In this document: positions 55,118 through 64,000 of the stretch, piece by piece
Position numbering within the stretch: the stretch's first letter is position 1
Layout of the letters: every line of letters begins with the position of its first letter
NCBI RefSeq assembly: GCF_000955955.1
Contig: NZ_JYJG01000003.1
Coordinates: 1-64,000, forward strand
DNA length: 64,000 nt
Direction of reading: 5' to 3'
Origin: Lentzea aerocolonigenes
GTDB lineage: Bacteria; Actinomycetota; Actinomycetes; Mycobacteriales; Pseudonocardiaceae
The notes under the pieces: generated by a model
Database searches by the model: none
Seen by the model: only the letters and a program-made list of their open reading frames with translations
What the model was told of the DNA's origin: nothing
Program-made: the position numbers and the translations under genes

Positions 55118-55630
55118 GTGCGGTTCTTCTACGACTGTGAGTTCATCGAGGACGGGGTGACGATCGACCTCGTGTCGATCGGTGTGGTCGACGAGGAAGG
55201 CCGCGAGTTCTACGCCGTGTCCACCGAGTTCGACCCCGAGCGGGCCGGCCCCTGGGTGCGGCAGAACGTCCTCAACCAGCTGCCGTCGCCCGCCGACAAG
55301 GCGTGGCGCAGCCGTGAGCGCATCCGCGAGGACCTGCTCGACTTCCTCGGCGCCCGCAACGCCGCCCGTGACGAGGTCGAGCTGTGGGCGTGGTTCGCGG
55401 CTTACGACCACGTCGCGCTGGCGCAGCTGTGGGGTGCGATGCCGGCGTTGCCGCGCGCTCTGCCCCGGTTCACTCGCGACCTGCGGCAACGCTGGGACGA
55501 CGTCGGCAGGCCCAGGCTGCCGGCCCCGCCAGCCGACGCCCACGACGCCCTCGCCGACGCCCGCCACAACCTCGCGCGGTGGAAGGTGATCGAGGAACAT
55601 CGGCGGAAAATCGGGTTTCCCGTCCGGTAA
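55118..55630 (+). CDS. RNase AS, DEDDh 3'-5' exoribonuclease
   Basis: A 170-residue exonuclease of the Rv2179c type, which degrades adenylate-rich RNA. The start MRFFYDCEFIEDG gives Asp6 and Glu8, ELWAWFAAYDHVALAQLWG carries the third acidic residue, and PADAHDALADARHNLARW supplies the His and last Asp. The GTG is preceded by TAGGGT (55106-55111) at 6 nt, so it is leaderless. It follows the acyltransferase as in mycobacteria. Confidence 0.92.
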   Translation: MRFFYDCEFIEDGVTIDLVSIGVVDEEGREFYAVSTEFDPERAGPWVRQNVLNQLPSPADKAWRSRERIREDLLDFLGARNAARDEVELWAWFAAYDHVALAQLWGAMPALPRALPRFTRDLRQRWDDVGRPRLPAPPADAHDALADARHNLARWKVIEEHRRKIGFPVR

Positions 55631-55705
55631 GTGAGACCCGCATTGCTGCACCGATACAGCTCGTGAAAGTCTGAGTGACACAGAACACGAGAGATTGGGA
55701 AGCAG

Positions 55706-56734
55706 ATGCGCATCGGTGTGCTCACTGGCGGTGGTGACTGCCCCGGTCTGAACGCCGTGATCCGGGCCGTGGTCCGCAAGGGCATCAAGGCACACGGCTG
55801 GGAGATCGTCGGGTTCCGCAACGGGTGGCAGGGTCCGATCGAGAACCTGACCAAGGAGATCGGCCTCGCGGACGTCGAGGAGATCCTCACCCGCGGTGGC
55901 ACCATCCTGGGCTCGTCGCGCACGAACCCGTACAAGGTCGAGGGCGGTGTCGACCGCATCCGCGAGACCATCGCGGCCAACAACATCGACGCCATCGTCG
56001 CGATCGGCGGCGAGGACACCCTCGGCGTCGCCAAGCGCCTCACCGATGACGGCATCGGCGTCGTCGGCGTGCCGAAGACGATCGACAACGACCTCGGCGC
56101 CACGGACTACACGTTCGGCTTCGACACGGCCGTGCACATCGCGACCGAGGCGATCGACCGCCTTCGCACCACGGCCGAGTCGCACCACCGTGCGCTCGTC
56201 GTCGAGGTCATGGGCCGGCACGCGGGCTGGATCGCGCTGCACTCCGGTCTCGCCGGTGGCGCGAACGTCATCCTCGTGCCCGAGCGCCCGTTCAGCGTCG
56301 ACAAGGTCGTCGAGTGGGTCGAGCGCCGCTTCGAGCGCGAGTTCGCGCCGATCATCGTCGTCGCCGAGGGTGCGATTCCCGAGGGCGGCGCCGAGGTGCT
56401 GCACTCCGGTGAGCGCGACGCCTTCGGTCACGTCCGTCTCGGCGGCGTCGGCCAGTGGCTCGCGGAGGAGATCGCGGACCGCACCGGCAAGGAGTCCCGC
56501 GCGGCCGTGCTCGGCCACATCCAGCGCGGCGGTACGCCCACTGCGTACGACCGCGTGCTCGCGACCCGTTTCGGCCTGCACGCCGTCGACGCCGTCGCGG
56601 CCGGTGACTTCGGCACGATGGTCGCGCTGCGCGGCACCGAGATCGTCCGGGTGAAGCTGTCGGAGGCGACGGCCGAGCTCAAGACCGTTCCGACGGAGCG
56701 CTACGAAGAGGCCGAGGTCTTCTTCGGCGCCTGA
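55706..56734 (+). CDS. pfkA: 6-phosphofructokinase, group III (GGED type)
   Basis: A 342-residue PFK: MRIGVLTGGGDCPGLNAVIRAVV, IGGEDTLGVA (100-108), VPKTIDNDL (122-130, catalytic Asp127), GFDTAVHIATEAIDRL, VMGRHAGWIALHSGLAGGA and GHIQRGGTPTAYDR. Glu103 and Lys124 replace the two glycines found in strictly ATP-dependent enzymes, so the phosphoryl donor may be ATP or pyrophosphate. GGGAAG precedes the ATG. A repeat island follows the stop. Confidence 0.92.
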   Translation: MRIGVLTGGGDCPGLNAVIRAVVRKGIKAHGWEIVGFRNGWQGPIENLTKEIGLADVEEILTRGGTILGSSRTNPYKVEGGVDRIRETIAANNIDAIVAIGGEDTLGVAKRLTDDGIGVVGVPKTIDNDLGATDYTFGFDTAVHIATEAIDRLRTTAESHHRALVVEVMGRHAGWIALHSGLAGGANVILVPERPFSVDKVVEWVERRFEREFAPIIVVAEGAIPEGGAEVLHSGERDAFGHVRLGGVGQWLAEEIADRTGKESRAAVLGHIQRGGTPTAYDRVLATRFGLHAVDAVAAGDFGTMVALRGTEIVRVKLSEATAELKTVPTERYEEAEVFFGA

Positions 56735-56740
56735 TCCGGG

Positions 56741-56810
56741 CCTGATATCCAATATCCGATATATCGGTTATGCAAAAGACGTTTGCGGACGACCGCAAAC
56801 GTCTTTAGCA
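56741..56810. repeat. composite island: GATATCC, GATATATC, hairpin C4
   Basis: CTGATATCC, AATATCC and CCGATATATCGG (56756-56767), then a 40-bp palindrome with two mismatches (56771-56810; halves TGCAAAAGACGTTTGCGGAC and GACCGCAAACGTCTTTAGCA). It lies between the convergent pfkA and DUF2891 genes. Confidence 0.9.
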
Positions 56811-56830
56811 TAAGCAGGTGTTTGTGCTGG

Positions 56831-57838
56831 TCAGAAGGCTTTGGCGTCGAGGTAGGCGGCGAACGTGCCGAGCCAGTGGTCGGCCATGTAGCCGTGACCG
56901 CCGAACACGTAGGTCCACCCGGCCTCGCGGTGCGCGGCGGAAGCGGTGCGGGCCAGCGAGGCATACCGGTGCCCGGTCGGCAGGGCGTCGGCGATGGCCT
57001 CCCAGTTCCAGGCGCGGGACAGCGCGAGCCCGGCCAGGTGCGAGCCGTAGGGGTCGCTGGGGTCGTCGACCGGGAAGGGCTCGCGCAGCACGCGCCACCG
57101 TTCCGCGTCGAGGTCCGGCAGGTAGGCGTCGAACCAGGCGCCGAACTCCGGGGTGTCGAGGGCGCGGCGCATCAGGTCGGCCGTCGTCAGCGCGGGGGAG
57201 AGGAAGTCGGCGGCGTCCGGCTCGAACCCGCCGTACGCGACCTCCTCGCGGTGCCAGCGCAGAGCCGCGTCGATGCACGCCGACGCCAGCTCGAAGTCGC
57301 CGTTCACCTGAGCGGCGTCGAACACCAGGCAGGTCGCGAACGCGGTGTTGCCGTGGGTGCCGGTGCGCACCGGGAGGCGCGCGGCCGAGATCCATTCGAG
57401 CCACCGGTCGCGCAGGACGTCCGCGATCGGCGACACGGACCACGGCAGGCCGGAGGTCCGCAGTTCGGCGTCGAGCAGCAGCAGCCACGCCCACCCGTAG
57501 GGCCGCTCCCAGTGCCGGCCAGAGGCGGATGCGAAGAACGCGGCCTCGACGGCGCAGTTCTCCTCCGTGATCAGCTTGTCGAGCGCGTCACGGGCCGCAT
57601 CAGCGCCCGCGAGAGAAGGACGCAGCCGCAAGAGACGCACGGCGAGCCACGTCTGATGCACGCACGAGTGCCAGTCGAACGACCCGGCGAACACGGGATG
57701 CAGCACCCGCTGCGGTATCAGCCGGTCGTCGCCGTCGATGACGTGCGACCAGTGCACCGGGTGATCGCGCTGGATGTTGTCGATCGCGATGGCCAGCAGC
57801 CGGGTCGCGGTGCCGTCATCCAGTCGGGGGGCGTTCAT
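56831..57838 (-). CDS. DUF2891-family protein
   Basis: A 335-residue soluble protein: AIAIDNIQRDHPVHWSHVIDG, HPVFAGSFDWHSCVHQTWLAVRLLRL, GRHWERPYGWAWLLLLDAEL and a C-terminal FGGHGYMADHWLGTFAAYL. This is the DUF2891 pattern with conserved His and Trp residues of an all-helical fold. Function unknown; no clear partner nearby. ATG 57838 or GTG 57844 are both possible starts. Confidence 0.8.
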   Translation of the reverse strand: MNAPRLDDGTATRLLAIAIDNIQRDHPVHWSHVIDGDDRLIPQRVLHPVFAGSFDWHSCVHQTWLAVRLLRLRPSLAGADAARDALDKLITEENCAVEAAFFASASGRHWERPYGWAWLLLLDAELRTSGLPWSVSPIADVLRDRWLEWISAARLPVRTGTHGNTAFATCLVFDAAQVNGDFELASACIDAALRWHREEVAYGGFEPDAADFLSPALTTADLMRRALDTPEFGAWFDAYLPDLDAERWRVLREPFPVDDPSDPYGSHLAGLALSRAWNWEAIADALPTGHRYASLARTASAAHREAGWTYVFGGHGYMADHWLGTFAAYLDAKAF

Positions 57839-57895
57839 GGCCACATCATGCAGTGCGTCGTCTCAATAGGGCAGAGGTCGATAGTTGACAAGTAA

Positions 57896-59392
<1,497 letters not shown>

Positions 59393-59420
59393 GTCTTTCC
59401 TGAAGACGAGCTGAAGAACG

Positions 59421-59451
59421 AAGGGCCCCGCGTCGAGAACGCGGGGCCCTT
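59421..59451. terminator. bidirectional terminator between aroG and pknL
   Basis: AAGGGCCCCGCG pairs with CGCGGGGCCCTT over a 7-nt loop and is followed by TTCTGTTT, between two convergent stops. Confidence 0.85.
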
Positions 59452-59464
59452 CTGTTTCACCTGA

Positions 59465-61474
59465 TCAGAGACCGACGATCGTGATCTCCGTGCCGCGCTT
59501 GACCTTGGTGCCCGGCTGCGGGTTCTGGTTCACGACCGTCGCGTTGTTGCTCCGGTTGAACTCGACCTTCACCTTGAAGCCGCGCTCCTCGAGCTCCTTC
59601 TTCGCGTCCCGGACCTTCTGCCGCGTCACGTCCGGCACCTCGATCTCCGAGTTGTCCTGGAAGAACACGGTGACGCGCTTGTTCGCGTTCCCCTCCAGCA
59701 CAGTGCCCGCGGGCGGGTCCGTGCGCACCACCCGCGCGTCGTCGCCGTTGGCCGCGTCCTGACCGGTCGCCTCGACCGGTTCCAGCCCGGCGCGCTGCAG
59801 CTCCGCGAACGCCTCGTCCTTCGACTTGCCCTGCACGTTCGGCACCGGCCTGCGCGGCGCGGGACCCTTGCTCAGCACCAGGGTCACCGGGCTGTTGATC
59901 GTCAGTGCCGTGCCTGGACGCGGGTCCAGCGCCACGACCTTGCCGATCGGCACCGTGTCGTGGAACGCGTCCTTCGTCGGGTCCTTGGCCGTTTTCAGAC
60001 CCGCGGCCTCGATGTCCTTCGTCGCGGTCTCGACATCGACGCCGGCGTTGACGAACGGCACGACGGGCTTGCCGCGCGAGACGGTGACCTTCACGGTCTG
60101 GTTCTTGCGCAGCTCCACGCCGGCGGCGGGGTCGGTGCTGATGACCTGGCCGTTCGGCACGTCGTTCGACGGCACCTTCTCGACCAGCCCGGTGAGCTCC
60201 GCGACCCTCAACAGCTGCGACGCGTTCACCTCGGACTGCCCGACCACCGCCGGCACGGCCGTCCAGCGGCCCGCGCCGAGGTACCAGGAGAACAGGCCGA
60301 CGATCAACGCCAGCACGGCGACCACGGAGCCCCAGATGATGAAGAGCCGCTTGCGCCGCTTGCGCTCTTCCTCGATCGGGTCGACCTTCGGCTTCCTCTT
60401 CTGCGGGGGACGGCGCCGCGGCTGCTCCGGGCGCGGCATCGCGCGCGTGCCGGAGATGCCGGGCGGAGGCGTCGGCGGGCCCGTGTTGATCGTCGTCATC
60501 GCGGACTGCACCGGCTGCACCGGCCGGGTCGCCTCGGCGATCGACGGCGGAGTGGCGCCGACCGAGACCGGAACCGGTCTCATGACCATCGTCTTGTCGT
60601 TCTCGGGCGCGGAACCCGGAACGGGCACCGGCTGCGGGGTGAGGCCCAGCTCCGAGCCCACCCGCTCCAGTTCGGCGAGGAAGGCGTCGGCGTTCACGGG
60701 ACGTAGCGACGGGTCGCGCCGCGTCGCCTTGCGCACCAGCGTGTCCAGGGCCAGCGGGATGTCGGGAACGGACGGGACGTCGTTGTTCACGTGCTGGTAG
60801 GCCACCGAGATGGGCGTCTCACCGCGGTACGGCGCCTGACCCGCCAGCATCTCGTACAGCACGATTCCGGCCGCGTAGACGTCACTGCGCGCGTCCGCGG
60901 CACCCGTCTCCACCTGTTCAGGTGAGAGGTAGGCCACAGTGCCGAGGATCTCGCTGTCGCTCGTGACGCCGTTCTCGGCGATCGCGCGGGCCAGTCCGAA
61001 GTCCGCCACCTTGACCTGGCCACCCGGTCCGATCAGCACGTTCTCCGGCTTCACGTCGCGGTGCACCAGCCCGGCGCGGTGGGCCGCGCCCAACGCGGAC
61101 AGCACGGGGCCGAGCACGCTCAACGCGACGGCGGGAGGGAGCTTGCCGCGCTGATTGAGCAGGTCACGGAGGTTTCCGCCGTCGATCAGCTCCATCACCA
61201 GGTACACCTGGTCACCGTCGACGCCCTGGTCGTGCACGGACACCACGGCCGGGTGATGCAACTGCGCGGCCGCGCGCGCCTCGCGCTCGAAGCGCGCGAC
61301 GAACGCCGGGTCCGCCGTCAGGTGCGGATCCATCACCTTGACGGCCACATCGCGATCGAGGCGGGTGTCGCGACCTCGATAGACGGTGGACATGCCGCCC
61401 CGCGCGAGCACGGAGTCCACCCGGTAGCGCTGCTCGAGCAGTCCACCCATCACGTTCGAAACCGACCTCTCCAC
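59465..61474 (-). CDS. pknL: Ser/Thr protein kinase with four PASTA domains, pknL position
   Basis: A 669-residue Hanks-type kinase. The catalytic domain (18-275) has Lys46 (VAVKVMD), HRDVKPEN (138-145), DFG (158-160) and a threonine-bearing activation loop. A Pro-rich juxtamembrane region leads to a membrane helix (377-399) and four PASTA repeats (about 404-669). It should sense muropeptides or lipid II. M. tuberculosis PknL, which it matches by position, has no PASTA repeats. The Rv2175c-like gene is divergent and next to it. Confidence 0.92.
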   Translation of the reverse strand: MERSVSNVMGGLLEQRYRVDSVLARGGMSTVYRGRDTRLDRDVAVKVMDPHLTADPAFVARFEREARAAAQLHHPAVVSVHDQGVDGDQVYLVMELIDGGNLRDLLNQRGKLPPAVALSVLGPVLSALGAAHRAGLVHRDVKPENVLIGPGGQVKVADFGLARAIAENGVTSDSEILGTVAYLSPEQVETGAADARSDVYAAGIVLYEMLAGQAPYRGETPISVAYQHVNNDVPSVPDIPLALDTLVRKATRRDPSLRPVNADAFLAELERVGSELGLTPQPVPVPGSAPENDKTMVMRPVPVSVGATPPSIAEATRPVQPVQSAMTTINTGPPTPPPGISGTRAMPRPEQPRRRPPQKRKPKVDPIEEERKRRKRLFIIWGSVVAVLALIVGLFSWYLGAGRWTAVPAVVGQSEVNASQLLRVAELTGLVEKVPSNDVPNGQVISTDPAAGVELRKNQTVKVTVSRGKPVVPFVNAGVDVETATKDIEAAGLKTAKDPTKDAFHDTVPIGKVVALDPRPGTALTINSPVTLVLSKGPAPRRPVPNVQGKSKDEAFAELQRAGLEPVEATGQDAANGDDARVVRTDPPAGTVLEGNANKRVTVFFQDNSEIEVPDVTRQKVRDAKKELEERGFKVKVEFNRSNNATVVNQNPQPGTKVKRGTEITIVGL

Positions 61475-61542
61475 AGTGCGAGATGGTAAAGCTCAGGATG
61501 ACCCGGTTGGCGGAAGGGCGTTCACAGTTCGGTTATGGCATC

Positions 61543-61917
61543 GTGACCCCCGTGAGTGCGATTCCTGCCGCTGCGGATGTACTGGCTGCCGACCTGGAGG
61601 TTCTTCCTCTCCCCGAGGTGGCCGACCGAATGGGACTCCCGGTAACGCGGGTCCAACAACTGCTGCGTGACGGGCAACTGCTCGCCGTGCGGCGGGACGG
61701 CGTTCTCGTCGTTCCCGAAGCGTTCCTCGCCGCCGGAACCGTCGTGAAGGGTCTGCCGGGCACCATCACGGTGCTGCGCGACCAGAACTTCTCCACGGAC
61801 GAGATTCTGCGCTGGCTCTTCACGGAGGACACGAGCCTCCCTGGCACTCCGATCGAAGCATTGCGCGGAGACCGTGGGCGTGAGGTAAAGCGGCGCGCGC
61901 AAGCCATGGGCTTCTAG
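61543..61917 (+). CDS. Rv2175c-like DNA-binding protein, putative PknL substrate
   Basis: A 124-residue protein: VLPLPEVADRMGLPVTRVQQLLRDGQLLAVRRDGVLVVPEAFL is a winged HTH, followed by LPGTITVLRDQNFSTDEILRWLFTEDTSLPGTPIEALR and EVKRRAQAMGF. In M. tuberculosis the homologue binds DNA and is phosphorylated by PknL. The GTG at 61543 is favoured; GTG 61552 and ATG 61483 are alternatives. Confidence 0.85.
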   Translation: MTPVSAIPAAADVLAADLEVLPLPEVADRMGLPVTRVQQLLRDGQLLAVRRDGVLVVPEAFLAAGTVVKGLPGTITVLRDQNFSTDEILRWLFTEDTSLPGTPIEALRGDRGREVKRRAQAMGF

Positions 61918-61932
61918 TTCACACGATGCGGC

Positions 61933-61971
61933 GGTTCCGGGCGTCTCCCCGAGCGGGAGACGTCCGGAACC
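61933..61971 (+). terminator. terminator after the Rv2175c-like gene
   Basis: GGTTCCGG and CGTCTCCC pair with GGGAGACG and CCGGAACC with a one-base bulge and a short loop, 15 bp past the stop. Confidence 0.65.
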
Positions 61972-61986
61972 CCTGAACTTGTGTCC

Positions 61987-62388
61987 ATGATCGTCAAGAC
62001 TCTCCTCGCCGGGTTCACGGCCGTCGGACTGTTGTTGTCCCCGGTCGCCGCCTCGGCCGCTCCCGCTGTGCACGCCAAGCCCACCACGCTCGAACTCGAC
62101 GCCGGTGGCGCCAAGGTCAAGGTCAAGAAGGGCAACCAGCTCCAGATCAAGGGCAAGCTCGGTGCCCAGGGCGGCGAACGTCAGCTGACGCTCGGTCTCG
62201 ACATCTTCGCCCAGGTCAGGGTCAACGCGGGTGTGTGGACCAACATCTTCACGAAGTCCTGCAGCCCGAACGCGCAGTTCAACGCCAAGCTGTCCATCGA
62301 CGCGTCGGCCGACCTGCGCCTTTACTTCCCCGGCACGAGCACCTATGCCTCCGCGACGTCGAACATCGTCGGCGTTGTCGTCATCTAG
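61987..62388 (+). CDS. small secreted protein, unknown function
   Basis: A 133-residue protein with a Sec signal (VKTLLAGFTAVGLLLSPVAASA, cleavage near residue 25) and a mature beta-rich part (TTLELDAGGAKVKVKKGNQLQIKGKLG). A single cysteine is at KSCSPN. It looks like a small extracellular beta-sandwich. An upstream GTG two codons earlier is also possible. No partner is obvious. Confidence 0.65.
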   Translation: MIVKTLLAGFTAVGLLLSPVAASAAPAVHAKPTTLELDAGGAKVKVKKGNQLQIKGKLGAQGGERQLTLGLDIFAQVRVNAGVWTNIFTKSCSPNAQFNAKLSIDASADLRLYFPGTSTYASATSNIVGVVVI

Positions 62389-62405
62389 AAGGTCTAACGG
62401 CGTGT

Positions 62406-63296
62406 TCATCTGACCATCGCGCGTGCGAGCAGTGCCCGGCCCGCGCCGGGCACTGCCACCGCGAGACGACGAGAGTTCGGCACGGCGACCCGCCTCCAGA
62501 GCACCTCGCAGCCGACCAGTCCCAAGATGTCGCGATACAGCGTGTACGCCGTCTGCATACAAGGCCGCGACGCCGGCGACAGCATCCCGATCCCCGGCTC
62601 GGCCGACTGATATATCGCATACGAGTGCGCGACGAGGTCGTCCAGCGCCCGTTGCACCCGCTCGTTTGCGCGACGACGGCAACGCACCCATTGCAAAAGG
62701 TCGCGGTCGACGCCGTGCGCGCCGAGGACGTCCTGCGGCAGGTACACGCGGCCGCGGTCGAGGTCCTCGCCGACGTCGCGCAGGAAGTTCGTCAGCTGGA
62801 ACGCCACCCCGAGCCGAGCTGCGTACGGTGCGGCCTCCTCGCGGGGCACGACGGTGCCGAGCACCGGCAGCATCTGCAGCCCGATGACCTCCGCCGAGCC
62901 GTGCATGTACACGCCGAGCGCGTCGAGGTCGGCGTACTCGGTGACGTCGAGGTCCATCCGCATCGACGCGAGGAAGTCCGTGAAGAGCGACCTGTCGATG
63001 TCGTAGCGCCGCATCGTGTCCGCGAGCGCGAGCAGAACCGGGCTGGAGGGCTGCCTGCTTTCAATGTCACTGTCCAGCAGCCGCTCGAGGTGGTCGAGTT
63101 CGTCCGCGCGGTTGTCGACGCCGGCCGCGTCGACGATCTCGTCGGCCCACCGCGCGAATGCATACAACGCGTGCACAGCCGGTCGTTGGTCTGCGCGCAG
63201 CAGCGTCGTGGCCAGGAAGAACGTCTTGCCGTAGCGAGCGTTGATCCGGCGGCACGAGGCATACGCGGACGCCATATCCAATGTATTGGTGCTCAT
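62406..63296 (-). CDS. phytoene/squalene synthase family protein
   Basis: A 296-residue head-to-head prenyl synthase. YAFARWADEIVD (first Asp-rich motif) and FQLTNFLRDVGEDLDRGRVYLP (second) are diagnostic; the C-terminus has YAIYQSAEPGIGML. It condenses two prenyl diphosphates to phytoene or squalene. The ATG overlaps the mannosyltransferase stop as ATGA. The gene has a GATATATC word (62609) and two TGCATAC words (62554, 63159). Confidence 0.85.
   Translation of the reverse strand: MSTNTLDMASAYASCRRINARYGKTFFLATTLLRADQRPAVHALYAFARWADEIVDAAGVDNRADELDHLERLLDSDIESRQPSSPVLLALADTMRRYDIDRSLFTDFLASMRMDLDVTEYADLDALGVYMHGSAEVIGLQMLPVLGTVVPREEAAPYAARLGVAFQLTNFLRDVGEDLDRGRVYLPQDVLGAHGVDRDLLQWVRCRRRANERVQRALDDLVAHSYAIYQSAEPGIGMLSPASRPCMQTAYTLYRDILGLVGCEVLWRRVAVPNSRRLAVAVPGAGRALLARAMVR
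62607..62618. repeat. GATATATC word in the prenyl synthase gene
   Basis: CTGATATATCGC lies in frame on the minus strand and reads AIYQS, next to CGCATAC. Confidence 0.75.
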
Positions 63297-64000
63297 GCGT
63301 GCTCGTATCGAGGGGACAGGCCGAACGGGTCCGGCTCGACCAACGACCACGCCGCCAGCGCCGACACGCCGAGCGCGAAGGACAGGTAGCTCCAGAAGTA
63401 CAGGCCCGTGTCTCCGTTCGGGAACGTCACCAGCAGCAGGAAGACCGACGCGAGCGTCACCGTCACCAGCGCGCGCGTGGTCCACAGGAACCCGGCGGCG
63501 AGCACCAGCGGCCAGCTGAAGTACCACGGCAGCGTCGCGGGGGACAGCAGCGCGACGGCCAGCATCGTCACCGCGCCGCGCCGGACGTTGTCGCGCACGT
63601 CGCCGTCCCGCGCCGCCCACCACTGCGTCCAGGCGACCCAGATGAGCACGACCGCGCCGAGCGTCCGCGCGACGCCGATGAAGATGCCGCTGCTGACGCT
63701 GTCGCCGTCGTCGGAGAACCAGCTCACGACCATGTGCACGAAGGCGCCGGCCCCGCTCGGGACCGACAGCCAGTTGACGATCACCGACGAGTTGCTCAGC
63801 GCGGGGATCCAGCCGAGGCCCACCCCGGCGACCAGCGTGCAGGCCGCGAACGTCCCGAGAATCGTCACAGCGCCCGGCAACAGGGCCTTCAGGAACCGGA
63901 CGCGCGGGGCGCCGTCCAGCCGCGCCGCCCAGATCCAGACGAGGAACGGCACGATCACGACCGCCGTCGCCTTCACCGAGAACGCGAGCCCGAGCAGCAC
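63293..64000 (-). CDS. mptA: MptA-type alpha-1,6-mannosyltransferase, 5' part cut by window edge
   Basis: The last 235 residues of a polyprenyl-phosphomannose-dependent GT-C enzyme. Hydrophobic segments with GLAFSVKATAVVIVPFLVWIWAAR, LLSPATLPWYFSWPLVLAAGFLW and TLASVFLLLVTFPNGDTGLYFWSYLSF match the C-terminal half of actinobacterial MptA (Rv2174), which extends the lipomannan chain. It is coupled to the prenyl synthase gene by ATGA. The N-terminus lies beyond 64000. Confidence 0.85.
   Translation of the reverse strand: MLLGLAFSVKATAVVIVPFLVWIWAARLDGAPRVRFLKALLPGAVTILGTFAACTLVAGVGLGWIPALSNSSVIVNWLSVPSGAGAFVHMVVSWFSDDGDSVSSGIFIGVARTLGAVVLIWVAWTQWWAARDGDVRDNVRRGAVTMLAVALLSPATLPWYFSWPLVLAAGFLWTTRALVTVTLASVFLLLVTFPNGDTGLYFWSYLSFALGVSALAAWSLVEPDPFGLSPRYEHA

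Overview
The window is high-GC actinobacterial chromosome. Most of it matches, gene for gene, the block I remember from Mycobacterium tuberculosis as roughly Rv2217 (lipB) to Rv2174 (mptA), with order largely kept. The bc1-aa3 respiratory genes (qcrCAB, ctaC, ctaE, ctaF), a PIM mannosyltransferase, F420-type oxidoreductases, Tat signals and many GTG/TTG starts agree with an actinomycete. A SARP/AfsR regulator and large intergenic spacers point to a filamentous member of Pseudonocardiales (Lentzea/Saccharothrix-like); that placement is inference. I see no rRNA, tRNA, CRISPR array, IS transposase or prophage.

Layout. 1-4.4 kb: accessory catabolic genes (cyclase-family hydrolase, ABM monooxygenase, CoA-transferase/racemase, epoxide hydrolase, LLM oxidoreductase) that interrupt the synteny beside lipB. 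4.4-10.4 kb: secreted protein, lipB, PAP2 phosphatase, TIGR01777 epimerase, then sucB and lpd, so lipoate transfer sits next to a lipoyl-dependent complex. 10.6-16 kb: small conserved protein, OsmC, pepA, APC permease, ilvE. 16-20.9 kb: cobalamin loop genes cobU-cobT-cobS, an aldo/keto reductase, a methyltransferase and DUF3043. 20.9-26.7 kb: glycerate kinase, ErpA/IscA-like protein, adenosine kinase, methyltransferase, asnB. 26.9-35.6 kb: terminal respiratory genes ctaC-ctaF, then ctaE-qcrC-qcrA-qcrB, with an acyltransferase and a trpD-regulator cluster on the other strand between them. 35.7-43.2 kb: AsnC-type protein, a frameshifted aquaporin, DnaQ/UvrC-like nuclease, NYN protein, NlpC/P60 hydrolase, HEITH metallopeptidase, PimB'. 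43.5-52.8 kb: SARP regulator, FadD15-type synthetase, SRPBCC proteins, phosphoesterase, ArsA-like ATPase, CxxC protein, ROK kinase. 53-64 kb: a broken M16-like gene, acyltransferase, RNase AS, phosphofructokinase, DUF2891 protein, DAHP synthase, PknL-type kinase with its Rv2175c-like partner, a small secreted protein, a phytoene/squalene synthase and the 3' part of an MptA-type mannosyltransferase.

The most unusual signal is not a gene. An AT-rich palindrome, SYGATATATCRS, occurs 18 times by my count and every copy keeps the same flanking pattern. From base composition (70% GC assumed) about 0.1 copy of its 8-bp core would be expected. It is accompanied by half-motifs (GGATATC) and by five copies of a longer hairpin family (TGCAAAA...GCGGAC/GTCCGC...TTTTGCA). 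Together they form islands at the 3' ends of genes, mostly between convergent genes and never in a divergent promoter region. The word also sits inside reading frames (three times in the glycerate kinase), where it encodes SDIS, RYIS or YIGY. This resembles a REP/BIME- or RPE-like palindromic element family, and I know of no described name for it.

Many genes here appear to be leaderless: a TANNNT box lies 6-8 nt before the start codon of at least 16 of them. Several microsatellite-type changes are also visible: pentapeptide repeats on CobT, a 12-bp GATC repeat after adoK, and an 8-bp repeat that breaks the M16-like gene.
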